A stretch of 64,000 nucleotides of DNA from Rhexocercosporidium sp. MPI-PUGE-AT-0058 (lineage: Eukaryota; Ascomycota; Leotiomycetes; Helotiales). A program made the position numbers and the translations under genes. The stretch spans positions 1,426,001 through 1,490,000 of the forward strand of contig JAGTJL010000006.1 of NCBI GenBank assembly GCA_020746875.1, in the 5' to 3' direction. Under the pieces are notes generated by a model. It searched no databases and had not been told where the DNA came from. It saw nothing but the letters and a program-made list of their open reading frames with translations. The stretch's first letter is position 1, and every line of letters begins with the position of its first letter. Shown one piece after another: positions 22,403 through 33,891 of this stretch.

Positions 22403-23761
22403 AAGCCTTAGATTGACATGGCTGGTAGAGATTTATACATAGAGTTGGGAACTAAAGGTATGATTTAGTTTGCCCGAGATAGTTTAGAATGAGCTACACT
22501 TTTCTTTGATGAGCTCCTTTAATTCTGTGGGTGTTAGTTTTCAACTTCGTAGCTACTGGGATGGTTTGAGCTTCGTGGCCGCTCGGATCGAAAGCTTTGA
22601 CTAAGCAGCATATGCACTTCTCCAGACTGCAATTAGCCGTTTCGCGTGATCTCACCAACGAGAAAATACTATGCTGAGACTTTCAAGCCAGACATTAGAT
22701 CGGTATGCACATAAACTTAAATCATCTAAGCCACCAAAGGTCAACTGCATGCCACCAATGGTGATAAATCGACCATCAAACATCTCGCTAAATAGATGAT
22801 ACGTCCTTGTTTCTCGCGTATCAGTCAAAGATCCTATTGTAAATTTCAGAATATAGATTTTTACTTTCAGCACTTACAACACGTGCAGCACTCTTAGCAC
22901 CATGAGCACCTCTAACGCTGTCAGCGCACCCAGCGCCCAGGACCTATTTAATATCTACTTTTCATGATACTTACCCACAGAATGTACAGTACACACATTC
23001 CTAACATCAACGCTTTTTAACCTAGAGGTATCTAGAACCTACACGAGACATAATCGTACAATATCAAAGATAAACATACTCGAGATTTGAGTAGTGAGGA
23101 CGACGTTCGAATTTCGAGCCTTATACGTGGTCTGATATGAAATGTAAAGCTCAATACGAGGATCATTAGTAGTTCTGTTATTCCTTGAGATATTAATGAA
23201 ATCCATTCCGTCAATTGAAGATATATCGGCGACTTTATGTGATGGGATAAAGACCTGGCTTGGCAATCGAAACTAGTTAGATATCATAATGAAGGAAGAA
23301 CACCTACGTAATTGAGGTCTACATTATGCTGAACGAAGGCCATAACGGCTAGTATGAGCGAGCATTATTATTTTTTAACGTGGTAGATTGATAGTATTGG
23401 AGTTGGAAGCTAGGAAGCAAAAGAAAGTAGGTAGCTTGAGAAAGTCACTTTGCTTTTAGAATCATAAAATACAAACGTAGTGAGGAGGCCAAAATCGAGC
23501 GATTTGATTGCACAATCTCAAATCACATTTGTGGTAGGTTTTACCCTTGGGTTTGTTCTGGCAAAAGTCATTTGATGATCGCATACAAGGCTGACGAAAT
23601 GCACCTTCCTCTCAGCCTCGTGACTGTACGGCCATTCGGCCTTGGCATTCAGACATCAAGCTTGCCCCTCGACACTTCCATCCATCAACAGAGGACTTCG
23701 TTGATGGCGCCCAAGCCATTCCCTCTTCACCACGGCGCCAACTTCGATAGAGCTCGCAAAA
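22403..23761. other. AT-rich intergenic region
   Basis: No gene is supported. The composition is visibly more AT-rich than flanking genes from about 22650 to 23500. Minus-strand fragments (for example around 22652-22873 and 23039-23266) look faintly protein-like but are broken by stops and lack starts. This could be an old, decayed gene or repeat. A degenerate 9-bp array lies inside (22871-22942). The last 200 bp are the promoter of the sugar-transporter gene. Confidence 0.45.
22871..22942. repeat. degenerate 9-bp tandem repeat array
   Basis: Eight consecutive 9-mers follow the pattern CRCnnnnAG/AA: CACTTACAA, CACGTGCAG, CACTCTTAG, CACCATGAG, CACCTCTAA, CGCTGTCAG, CGCACCCAG, CGCCCAGGA. On the minus strand one frame would read leucine-x-valine/alanine repeats, but stops interrupt it. 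It looks like the remnant of a repeat-encoding segment or a decayed minisatellite. Confidence 0.6.
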
Positions 23762-25673
23762 ATGGCAGACTCAGCGGAGGAACCATTGATGCGCCATGCA
23801 TCCGCCGACGAGACAGAGGACAGTCCTGATGTTGACTTGGGCGACGTCTCGCTGCTGCTCGAGAAGAATTTGCGGAATCCCGGCATTTTCGTCTGGCTCT
23901 TGACGTTTTCTGCTGGCATAAGTGGCCTGCTGTTTGGCTGTGAGTTGAAGAAGGTTCCTGTGAACGTGGTTATCGCTGACAGGGACTAGATGATACAGGT
24001 GTTATATCCGCAACGCTCGTCTCGATCAACAGCTCCCTTGGACATCCCTTGACGACCCTGGACAAATCCCTCATTACATCTGCTACTGCTCTATTTGCAT
24101 TGTTGGTCTCCCCAGTATCGGGTATACTTGCGGACCGGCTTGGTAGGAAAAAGGTGGTGCTGTTGGCAGACTTAGCCTTCATTCTTGGAGCTGTTGTTCA
24201 AGCAGTAGCTTCTACAGTTCCGTAAGTACTGGCCGCACAGGATTTCTTTATAACCACATAGATAATTATGTACTGATTCCTGTTTTGTACTTTCCATTGG
24301 GCAATCATAATTGAGTAAGTGCTAACTCTTGGGCTTCTCAGAGTAATGATCGCAGGCAGGTCTGTCGTGGGAGTAGCAGTCGGCGCTGGAAGCTTCGCAG
24401 CACCTCTTTACATCTCGGAACTTTCACCTGCTCCATTCAGAGGTCGATTGATGACTCTAAATGTTCTCTTTATTACTGTCGGGCAAGTAGTCGCTTACGT
24501 GGTAGGGTGGCTATTCGTACAGTGGGGAAATGAGAACACAGCTTGGAGGTGGATTGTTGGTCTTGGGGCAGCCCCAGCGGGCGTCCAGAGTGAGTTTTGC
24601 CCTAAAAATAACGGAGCAATGCTGACCTAGTTTGACAGTGCTCACAATGGCTATTATGCCAGAAACGCCCAGATGGCTAGTCATGGTGAACAGGCCCGAT
24701 GAGGCTAAGAGGGTACTAAACAAGGTCTTCGGATCTGGCATCGAGATACAACAGATGGCCGACCGTGTCTTGAAAGGTATAGAGGAGGAGGTTCGAGAGG
24801 AAGAGGGGGCAAAAAGAGGAAGACAGAGAGGCCAGACAAAGAAAGAGCGCGATTCTTGGCTTGCTGCGGCGAAAGACAACTGGGTAGAGCTGTTTCGAAT
24901 ACCCGGCAATAGACGAGCCTTGACTATTGCTTGTCTATTGCAAGGGCTACAACAACTCTGCGGTTTTGTAGGTTTTTGGTCTCCTATACCTCTTTCACGA
25001 CTAATGAATGTAGAACTCTCTGATGTACTTCTCGGCTACTATTTTCACGATTTTAGGATTCGAAAGCCCGACATTGACATCCCTTGTCGTTGCTGTGACA
25101 AATTTCATCATGACCTGCGCAGCTCTATTCCTCATTGACCGGATCGGGCGACGACGGATTCTCCTCTCCTCGATACCAATTATGGCTATTGGCCTGCTTC
25201 TCTGTGCTTTGGGATTCATCTTCATTCGACTACCGTCGGATTTTAACTCTTCGGGTCCTTCTGTCTCTAAAGCAATCCATCATGAAATCCCTCTCTCCGA
25301 ACGAACGGCATCCATGCTGGTCCTTGCTAGTGTAATGCTGTATGTGGGAGCCTATGCTCTGGGTCTGGGGAACGTTCCATGGATGCAGAGCGAACTCTTC
25401 CCTCTGAACGTCCGCTCTCTCGGATCTGGTATTAGCACTAGCACGAATTGGGGTGCCAATTTCATCGTTGGGTTGACCTTCTTACCAATGATGGTATTCT
25501 TCACACCGCCATGGACATTCGTTATCTATGCGGTTGTATGTATTGCAGGTTGGGTCTGCATACTGTGCATATATCCAGAGACGAAGGGTCTGAGTCTGGA
25601 ACAGACAAGTGCACTGCTGGCAAACGGATGGGGAGTCAAAGAGAGTTTGCGGAGAGTGCAAGACGAGCAGTGA
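23762..25673 (+). CDS. MFS sugar/myo-inositol transporter
   Basis: Exons: 23762-23939, 23990-24221, 24342-24589, 24639-24967, 25014-25673 (548 aa; introns 50, 120, 49 and 46 nt). It is a twelve-helix sugar porter of the plasma membrane and a proton symporter by family. Signature motifs in order: GLLFGYDTGVISATL (TM1), DRLGRKK (loop 2-3), PETPRWL (after TM6), a long charged central loop (EEEVREEEGAKRGRQRGQ), DRIGRRR (loop 8-9), GNVPWMQSELFPLNVR (TM10) and PETKGLSLEQ at the end. The YDTGVISATL and NVPWMQSELFP forms point to the inositol (ITR) subgroup rather than hexose carriers. An acidic N-terminus with EEPLMRH may be an endocytic signal. The start is the ATG at 23762. Substrate inference is moderate; the transporter call is firm. 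Confidence 0.93.
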
Positions 25674-26899
25674 GGAGGAAGTATTCGTTAGCCGAGAATA
25701 TTGCTGTTATTGATACCCTTCTGAGTTGCGTCGGAGCAACCATTACTAAAAATAAAATTAAGAAAAGCATGAACACCACGATCAAACTACCCTACCGCTT
25801 TACACTGGCAGAAGAGCTTAATTGTGTATCTTTTGGATTTGCTTGTCGAGATCTGCGAAATCTGCTACCAATGTCACTAAACAAACCGACGACAAATACT
25901 GACATGTTTTGGAGTTTCCACATGTCAAGTCAACACAACGTAGCTAGGTAAGCGATTGCCACACCCCTTTGCTTCGGACTCTTCCAACGGACTTACCGGT
26001 CTCTCGCTACTCGCTGCCCCTTAATGGCGGCTTACAAGTCATCACGAGAATCTGCATCCACACGGCGCAGAAAAACGGAGCAGAGAAAGGCTTGATTGTA
26101 ATGCCGTGGAAGGGCTGCCGTTTTGCCGGTCCAATTTTCTCCCATGGTCCAAGTGGACTCGGCCTTTCGGCTTCGGGGCGAAAAAAAATTAAAATCGTGG
26201 ACGCTTCGAATTTGCGTGGAATTTTCCAGATTGTGGTACGTGCAACCGTTGCTAGTGCAGGTGGCTTGGAGCTCCATCCCACCATACTTCATTGCGTCGC
26301 TGGATGAGAAACCATGACGTCGACGTGTCAACAGAGCTGCAGGTAGGTAGCATGCATGATCTCGAGTGGTGGGAAGTTATCTGACTTTTTGCCGTTTCGA
26401 GGAATCTCTGAAAAGATACATCGATATCCACGGTAGATCCACTCACGTTCCTGGTACTACAGGAGTACTGCAACCTGGTCGCAGGTATCCAGTCTACGGA
26501 GTATCTATCATCTCATCTCCCTTTGCCGTAGAGTAGATTGCATAACGAATGATCCAGCTTTCACGGGTCCAGCCGTCGGTACACATCGGTTCCACTTGGG
26601 CAGGTCGGCTTTTGCTCTCCTGAGTACTGTAATGATGGAACCTGGAACCTGTCAGTCAGTCCACCTGTTGCCGACATGATCCACCTGGAAGGGCCGGGGT
26701 TAAAGATCGGCTTAACCCTTCATTCGTTCATTCATTCATTCTGCATGGACCGAGGCGGATCCTCGAACTCTCCCAACCTAAATAAATACATCAGCCTTGC
26801 CCACCATTTTAAACTTAAACCTTCACCGAAAGTTTACCAGGTATCTTTGCGATAAGCATAAGCATAAGCATAGGCATTTGAGTCACGCCAATCGCCATC
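25674..26899. other. intergenic between the two MFS genes
   Basis: The segment holds the 3' flank of the inositol-type transporter and the promoter of the DHA1 transporter, with a pyrimidine-rich stretch and a CATT repeat (26720-26740) close to the second gene and an AAGCAT repeat (26852-26875) in its leader. No gene or RNA is seen. Confidence 0.5.
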
Positions 26900-29008
26900 A
26901 TGAACGAAGCAGATATTGCTATGCAGAGGGACGAGCGCGATGCCTCCCCCGAACGATTCATCAACATGCCTCAAGGGCGACCCAGCCATGAAATCGAGCG
27001 AATTCCCACGGCGTCCAGCAGCTCGACATCGTCCTCTGAAGGCTCCGTCGTGAGGAGGGAGAGACTGTTGAGCAGGGCCTCGACGCAGCGAGATTTGGAG
27101 AGACATCCAACAGTTCTGAGTCGCATCCAGACTGCGAAGAGCCAACATACTGGGACCGTCGGTCGCAGCTTGACGGGGAAGAGTAGGGAGAGCAAGAGAC
27201 CTCTCCCGGAGATGGGGTTGGGGAAGCCGTATCCCCCACTTCTACCTGCGCAAGAGGAATATGTCGTTGAGTTCGATGGGCCTGATGATCCTCTTCATGC
27301 TCAGAATTGGCCGATGCGAAAGAAGTAAGTTCTCATCTTTCAGCGCACAATCATTTCACATCAACTGCCCTACATGTTCAATCGGTCAATGTTACGCTGC
27401 ACTTTGTTCAATTCACCAATCACTTAGACGGCTTTCAATTGGAACGCTGTGGGACGATTCAGCGATAAGTAATTTGCTAACAGAATTTCAGAGTCTTGAC
27501 AGCAGTTATGTTAGGATACACCACATTGGTATCAGCCTTTACATCCAGTATATTCTCAACAGCAACACGCACAGTCGCAGAGCAATACAATGTCTCTACC
27601 GAAGTCGGACTGCTTGGTCTCTCCCTATATGTTCTTGGTTTCGCTCTTGGTCCGGTGTTTTGGGCACCTCTTTCCGAATTGAAAGGTCGACGACTACCTC
27701 TAGTCATATCTATGTTCGGATTCTCGATTTTCCAAGTCGCTGTTGCTGCGGGGAAGGACTTGCAGACCATTCTGCTGTGCCGTTTTTGGGGAGGTTAGTG
27801 CCATACGCTTCTGCTCGCTTTTGCATCAAAATCTGACATGCATAGGAATCTTTGGGGCTTGTCCACTCGCAGTGGTGGCCGCGGTGTTCTCAGACATGTT
27901 TGACAATCGGACCCGTGGATTGGCTATTACGCTCTTCTCGATGACCGTTTTCACTGGACCGCTACTCGCGCCGTTCATTGGTGGCTTCATTGTTGAATCC
28001 TACCTCGGATGGAGGTGGACGGAATGGTATGTGTGACTTCACTGTCCCGAAATGCTTTTCTGACTTTTGAACAGGCTCGTTGCCATCATGGGTTTTGCGG
28101 CGTTCTTTCTTGATCTCTTCTTCTTGGAGGAGACCTACCCTCCAATTATCCTTGTGGGTAAGGCCGCCGAATTACGCAGAAGAACAAAGAACTGGGGCAT
28201 CCACGCCAAACAAGAGGAAATCGAAATCGATTTCCGCGAGCTACTCACCAAGAATTTCTCTCGTCCTATGCGACTTCTCGTCACCGAGCCTATCGTCCTA
28301 CTCTTGTCGATTTACATGGCTTTCATCTACGGCCTTCTCTACCTCTTCTTGACGGCTTACCCTATCGTCTTCCAACAAATCCACGGGATGAGTGCAGGTA
28401 TTGGGGGGCTACCTTATTTTGGAATGATTGCGGGAATGATCTGTGCAGGAATATACGTCGCACTCACTCAGCCCAGCTACAACAGGAAGTTACTTGCCAA
28501 CAACGGCGTTCCAGTTCCCGAGTGGCGTCTTCCTCCCGTCATCTTTGGCGGTCTCTCCTTCGCTGGAGGCCTATTTTGGTTTGGTTGGAGTGGTTACAAG
28601 GAGTCCATCCATTGGATCGTGCCCACCCTCTCTGGTCTTCTCACCGGATTCGGTCTCTTGGCAATTTTCTTGCAATCCCTCAACTACCTCGTGGACGCTT
28701 ACCTTATGTTCGCGGCATCAGCAATCGCCGCCAACACATTCTTGCGATCTCTCGCTGGAGCTGGGTTCCCGCTTTTCTCCCAATACATGTTCAAGGCGCT
28801 CAAAGTAAACTGGACTGGAACGCTTCTCGGCTGCGTTGCGCTTTGCTTGGTACCTATCCCCGTGATCTTCTACAAGTATGGCGCGAAGATTAGAGGCAAG
28901 AGTGCTTTTGCACCAACTAAGCCTATGGAGCCTGTGAGCGAAGAAGAAGAATCTCCAGCGGTGACTGAGAAGGTCGAGTCAAGGGCCAACGCGGACAAGA
29001 ATGTCTAG
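26900..29008 (+). CDS. MFS multidrug/polyamine-type transporter (DHA1)
   Basis: Exons: 26900-27324, 27492-27793, 27846-28026, 28075-29008 (613 aa; introns 167, 52 and 48 nt). A long Ser/Arg-rich cytosolic N-terminus (about 140 aa, many RS/SS sites) precedes twelve membrane helices. The conserved NWPxxKK entry to TM1, [21 protein letters not shown] (TM2), LKGRRLPL (loop 2-3 motif A variant), [14 protein letters not shown] (TM4) and the [12 protein letters not shown] motif C of TM5 place it in the drug:H+ antiporter 1 group with Tpo/Flu1-like members. The C-terminus is charged and cytosolic. Such proteins export drugs, polyamines or secondary metabolites at the plasma membrane; the substrate cannot be read from sequence. 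The neighbouring inositol-type carrier is in the same orientation but has its own promoter, so co-function is not implied. Confidence 0.92.
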
Positions 29009-29960
29009 TCGACAACAATACTTTCTCTATGCTCTCTTATGGGCGCTCTACATACTTAATTATTATTACTAATCGATGGCTTCGCCGGACTTGGAACTTT
29101 GTAAATGTTGTACTGGGGGCTGTGGATATGTGCGGCTGGTCTTGTTTTGTGTTTGGGATGGCTTTGATACCAGTGTGCTGTTTGAGTTGCAAGGCGTTGG
29201 GGCTGATATTACGTAGTGCTCGAGTCTACAGTAATAAACAATAATGAAAGTCCTGTGAATATGACTGCTTGCCTGATGTATGAAAGTCCTAATAGACTAT
29301 GATTGGCATACCTTTTTCGGTATCCTCAATCTGTTTTAGCTAATTATGACATGAGTGTATGTGCAAATAAGACCTACATCTGTATTCTCCTTGTCTCAAA
29401 CTCCACTCTCCACATTTTAGATATATGATGTTCTCTTTAAAATCCCATCTTAGGTATTCTCGCTACTGGTAGTTGGCTTGATGTATATGACAACTTGCCA
29501 TCCTTCACACAGTGGGAATGAATCCAATCACACCAACTCACCATCTTTTTAGCAGTGACAGATGAGAGTATCCGAGAAATAAAGCCACGAATTCCACACC
29601 CCAATACCGTGAGAGCAAGCCGAAGCACACGACAAGATTCTAGGGTGTCGGGAAAGGAAGGAAGAAAGGAAGGAAGGGTGCTAGCGAGGTAGCTAGCTAT
29701 GGTGAGATCATGATATTCTCCGCCTCCACCAGGTCAAGTACTTGTACTTGTACCTGAAGCGACGTCTTGAGCTTGATAGAACTTGTTGCTACTTGCCAAA
29801 ACAAGTTTCGTCATGACTTCCTTACTACGCACAAAAAACACGGCTAAATCGTCTCGATATCCCCCATTCTAAATAGCATTTCCCCCCTTCTCACTTCCCA
29901 CCAAGCTATTTCCTTTAACATACAAAACACAACACTACTAAACCCCACCAGCCCAAAACA
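29009..29960. other. intergenic, SDR promoter region
   Basis: The segment holds the 3' flank of the DHA1 transporter and the promoter of the SDR gene. A GGAAGGAA-type purine tract lies at 29651-29680 and CTTGTACTTGTAC repeats at 29742-29755. A C/A-rich leader precedes the SDR start. No gene is supported. Confidence 0.5.
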
Positions 29961-30934
29961 ATGTCCATCCTCCATTTCCCCCACGAAGTCGTCCTAATCC
30001 TAGGCGCCACATCCGGAATCGGGCTCGCGCTGACCGAGAAGTTGATCTCGAACGGGTCGCACGTGATAGCAGTCGGGCGACGACAAGAGAACCTCTCGCA
30101 ACTACAAGAGAACCTCTCGCAACTACAAGAGAAACACGGGAAGGAGAAGGTGTCGACATACGTATTTGATGTTACTGCGTTGAAGAGGATCCCCGGGTTC
30201 GTGGATGAGTATGATCCCCTCTTTCCTGGAATCTCGATCTGAACTTGGAGAGTTGAGGGTTATGGATGTTCCAAAAAGTCCAGACTCTGATTGCCACACT
30301 TTTTGAATCTGGATTGTGTATGGGAATACTTGTTCACTTAGTCCATAGGATAATAACCTCCCACCCAACCCTCTCCAGCATCCTTCTCAACTCCGGCATC
30401 CAACGCCGTCTCGACTTCACCTCCCCCTCATCTATCGACCTGGCCTCCGTCTCGTTAGAACTAATGACAAACTACCTTTCCCCCATCCACTTTATCACCT
30501 TCTTCCTCCCGCACCTGCAATCTCTCTCTAGTAGGACTGAGAAGGAGACTTCGTTGATCTTCACGACGTCCGGGCTGGCGCTCGTGCCGATCGTGAGATG
30601 TCCGGGGTATTGCGCTAGTAAGGCTGCGATGCATCATTTGATATTGTGTTTGAGGGAGCAGCTCAGCAACACAGACGGGTACGTCAAAGTAATCGAGATC
30701 CTCCCACCAGCTGTACAAACCGAGTTACACGACACTAAGCACCAGCCTGATCTGGAAGACGGGCGGAATTTCGGGATGCCGTTGGATGAGTTTACAGAGG
30801 AGGCCTGGAGGGGTTTGTGTGCAGGGGAGACGGATGTTGCAGTTGGGATGGCGAGGATTAGTTATGAGGGATGGGAGAGCCAGAGGCAGCGGGAGTTTAG
30901 GGGGATGGTGGAGAAGAGTGCTGGGGCACTGTAG
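29961..30934 (+). CDS. short-chain dehydrogenase/reductase
   Basis: Exons 29961-30208 and 30349-30934 (277 aa, 140-nt intron). It is a classical SDR: nucleotide-binding GATSGIG (residues 15-21), the NAG-type motif as LLNSGIQ (about 95-101), catalytic Ser157 (FTTSGLALVP), Tyr170 and Lys174 (YxxxK in GYCASKAAM), then the PPxVxTxL element as LPPAVQTEL. The set resembles the DltE/YdfG-like fungal subgroup of NAD(P)H oxidoreductases. An oddity: residues about 42-57 contain a perfect 21-bp tandem duplication giving QENLSQL twice before QEK, in the loop after beta-2 that selects NAD or NADP. No targeting sequence is seen. The substrate is unknown. Confidence 0.92.
30084..30126 (+). repeat. 21-bp in-frame tandem duplication within the SDR gene
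   Basis: The 21-bp unit that begins CAAGAGAACCTC occurs twice without change and is followed by a partial third copy. It adds seven residues and keeps frame. The absence of any difference between copies suggests a recent event. Confidence 0.9.
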
Positions 30935-31290
30935 GGGATGGGCTTGTAGGCTGGTGATATGTTAGTTGAATGGTCAATGTTGCTAGAAGGTGGGACACCT
31001 GGCATGCGAAGGGAAAGGAACCAACCGTCGGCTATCAGAGCACATCCATCATCGTCACGTAGAAAAGTAGACTCAATCACCGGAAGATAGCTCCTCGTTT
31101 ATTGTATATCCTGCTCAGCGCCCTACGCTGGGAGGTACTCTAACATCCGTGTAAGCGTGTCTACAAATTGCGTGAAACAGAAAACAGGAAACAAAACAAA
31201 ATCGCCCTGGGTATCGTCTCTAGACGCCGTCAACTCCGAATGATGCATGCAATGATCGTAAGTATGGGAAGGTTTGGATGTAACCACCAC
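30935..31290. other. convergent intergenic region
   Basis: The 3' ends of the SDR gene (+) and the coiled-coil gene (-) face each other here. Nothing else is seen. Confidence 0.5.
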
Positions 31291-32575
31291 CTAAGCGGTA
31301 GCAGTAGCACCTTGGCCCTCACCACCACCGGCCTCTGTGTCCTTGTCCTTACGATTCTTCTCAGCAAGAGCTGCAGCCAGGCGCTTCTTCTCCTCTGGAT
31401 CAATAAGATCATCATCATCAGACCACCTGTGACAGGATTAGTTTTGAAGCTTGCCAGGCAATCGGAAGATACATACTCAGGATCATCATCCGGGATCAAT
31501 GGCATGGCCTTTCGCTTCCAGAAACGACGCTCCTGGCGGTACTGGATATTCTTGACACGAAGCTCATGCAACTCATCATGATCGGTAACATAGCGACGCA
31601 TCTCGCGGAGGTGCTCGTTTGCACGGCAAGCAGCAGCCTTCATGTCGTTGATCTGGCAGCGGAGATTGAGGTTCTCCTCACGCTCGTCAGTCAACTGCTT
31701 GCGGTAATTTGTATGCCAGGCCAGGGTATCAATCTCGTGTTGCTCCTTGAAACGGTGCATCTTCTCGGTGATATCTGCAAGGATGTTTGCTCCGTGGACG
31801 GCGAGCTTGAAGTTCTCTTTCTTGTCGTAGTCGGACTTCTCCAAAGCCTGGCGTAACTCGGAATTCTCCTTTTCGAGATTCTTGGAATCCTCTGTAGCAT
31901 TCGTCAGCGTGTGTTCACGCAATTGAGCAAGAAGCACTCACCATTGAGCTCGGAGGCAACCACTGCAATCAACTCGTCGTTATTGAGATTGAGGTGTTGA
32001 GCCTTCTCGCGGACCTTGCCCATCTTGTCAACAACACCGGCAGTGAGCTGGGCATTTGTGCGAAGGACCGAAGAGAGCTCCTCGACCATCGACATGACAT
32101 AGTTGAGATCTGATTGGTGACCAGCTGGCGTTGGGTACCCAACCATTCCACCTCCCATTCCCATGCCGCCGTTCATACCGTTGGGCATACCCTGAGAAGG
32201 GGAAGGAGGAGCTTGACGAGGGTTGGAGCCGGAGCCGCCGGGGGAGTCGATGTAGTTCTGGTAGTTCATATTGGGAGGAAGACGTATTGACTGTTCGGAG
32301 TTGGAGGATTGAGCTCCGACGCGAGCAGAGGTAGGAGATGCGGTGACGGAAGTAGATCGAGAAGCAGTAGGTGAAACAGAATTCGGGGTCTCAACTTGAG
32401 CTCCAGCTTGAGATGCCACACGTTCCTTCTCTTCGAGAGCCTCGGCTTGAAGGATTTGGCGTCGAAGTAGAGCAAGCTTCTCCTCGTCGGTGGTGATGGG
32501 ACAGTCCAATGGGTTGGTGTCGACGTTCTTTGATCGTGCTCGCCCTCGAGATCGCGGAAGCTCTGCGTCGGCCAT
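31291..32575 (-). CDS. coiled-coil protein of unknown function
   Basis: Exons on the minus strand: 32575-31942, 31891-31477, 31426-31291 (394 aa; introns 50 and 50 nt). I do not recognise a named family. Residues 1-50 are charged (SRGRARSKN; a helix TDEEKLALLRRQILQAEALEEKE), 55-150 Ser/Thr/Pro- then Gly/Met-rich (GMGMGGGM) and probably disordered. Residues about 155-330 are long amphipathic helices typical of coiled coil (ENSELRQALEKSDYDKKE; EREENLNLRCQINDMKAA). A conserved-looking block WKRKAMPLIPDDDPE is followed by an acidic WSDDDD and a Lys-rich tail. The short terminal exon is needed: without it the frame would end in low-quality sequence. The shape resembles a scaffold or cytoskeletal/transcription adaptor, but this is not evidence of function. 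Confidence 0.8.
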
Positions 32576-33891
32576 CTTGCAAGGCTCTGGCCAAGCTTAG
32601 AACGGTGGGGAGGAACGACGTTCAGGGCCAATCGATTAAGTTACCTGAAAGGGAAGAGCGTGCCGCGCTTGTGAAAACCTGAGCGCTAGACAGATATATG
32701 CCTCAGGCACACGGACCTCTGTCCGTCAAACAGGTGTTCTTGGGAGGAGCAACAACACGAAACAAAAGTCAATTCGTTTTCAAGAAGAGTTTGATTGGAT
32801 ATCCTTTTGGCACCTTCTCAAACTTTTGAGCCTTGATCAAGGTATAGTATTGTAGTCTGACTTATGGAAACATCATCTAGGGCCTTTGCAATCAATCTCT
32901 TGCTCCCAGGTTGAACCATCGACCGGGCGTGGAAAGCATCCTCATTAGATACGATTTTAAGTCTTTGATTCTAGGGATTGTTAATACTTGAATCCCTTCC
33001 CCTTCCCCTTCCCCACCCCCCTGTTTACAGCGTGAGCCACAAAGCCAAACATTCACACTCGTCTTAGGAAAATCCAATCTATGTCGCTCAGCATTAGCAA
33101 AGAAGCTCAGTCTAGTCTTTTTTATCTACAAGGCGGGGAGGTCACAGCCAACACTTGTTTACCACCAGCAAGGAAGAAATAAGAACAGAACAAGAGAAAT
33201 TGGCAGGCTTCATCCTTTACTTGCGTATTTTGAAAGATACCCAAAGCAGCACTATATTCGACCCTTCAGTAGAGGCACAAGTTATACTAGAGGCAGTACG
33301 TAACATATTAGAGCTTGGTATGACTACCATGTCCCTCTAAGATCTTGACAAACATCACCGAATCACCGCAAACTCAAAGAACCCATGTGCAATGCAAAAA
33401 TAAATCTTATTTCATCTATCAGCCAAAAGGCTATGCTAATCCACACCATACCAGCTCCGAGATGTAAAAGCCAGAACCCTCATCCCCTCATACCTCGCAA
33501 TCCAGGCTGGTTTGTTGTTTGTATTCATATCTTAGCAATTTCCTTCCTATCAAAAGAGCCTCTCCCACAATCTCATGCAGATAGGTAGCGCCGAAACAAC
33601 GAGAACCCCAAACCCGGCCAACCTCAGCCAACCATGAATGCAATCCATGGCTGCCTCACAATGATCTCCAAGCCGACTTTCCCAGTCAGCATTGGACGCC
33701 CCCAGAGAAACAGAAAAGGAAATGTTTGTTGTGTATGTCGAATTAGGAACTCGGAACTTTCGTCATTGATCGTAAAGGTAAAGCAAGGCAATATGCACAG
33801 TTGGAATGCAATATCAAATTGACACAAAACAATGAATGATTGGATGTCAATCATGAAGGATCTACCCTCAGATGACAGTTTTGAGACTTCT
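32576..33891. other. intergenic, about 1.3 kb
   Basis: The segment holds the promoter of the coiled-coil gene and the 3' flank of the Q/P/S-rich gene. A plus-strand frame at 33155-33340 (61 codons) lacks an ATG and is not supported. A (CCCCTT)n run lies near 32996-33015. Confidence 0.45.

Noticed and set aside
20828..29008. Tryptophan catabolism or transport cluster (dioxygenase plus two MFS genes)
   Set aside because: The first MFS gene is of inositol/sugar type and the second a drug exporter; no kynurenine-pathway partner genes are adjacent.
33155..33340. 61-codon plus-strand frame
   Set aside because: No ATG, no splice signals and no family; it lies in ordinary intergenic DNA.
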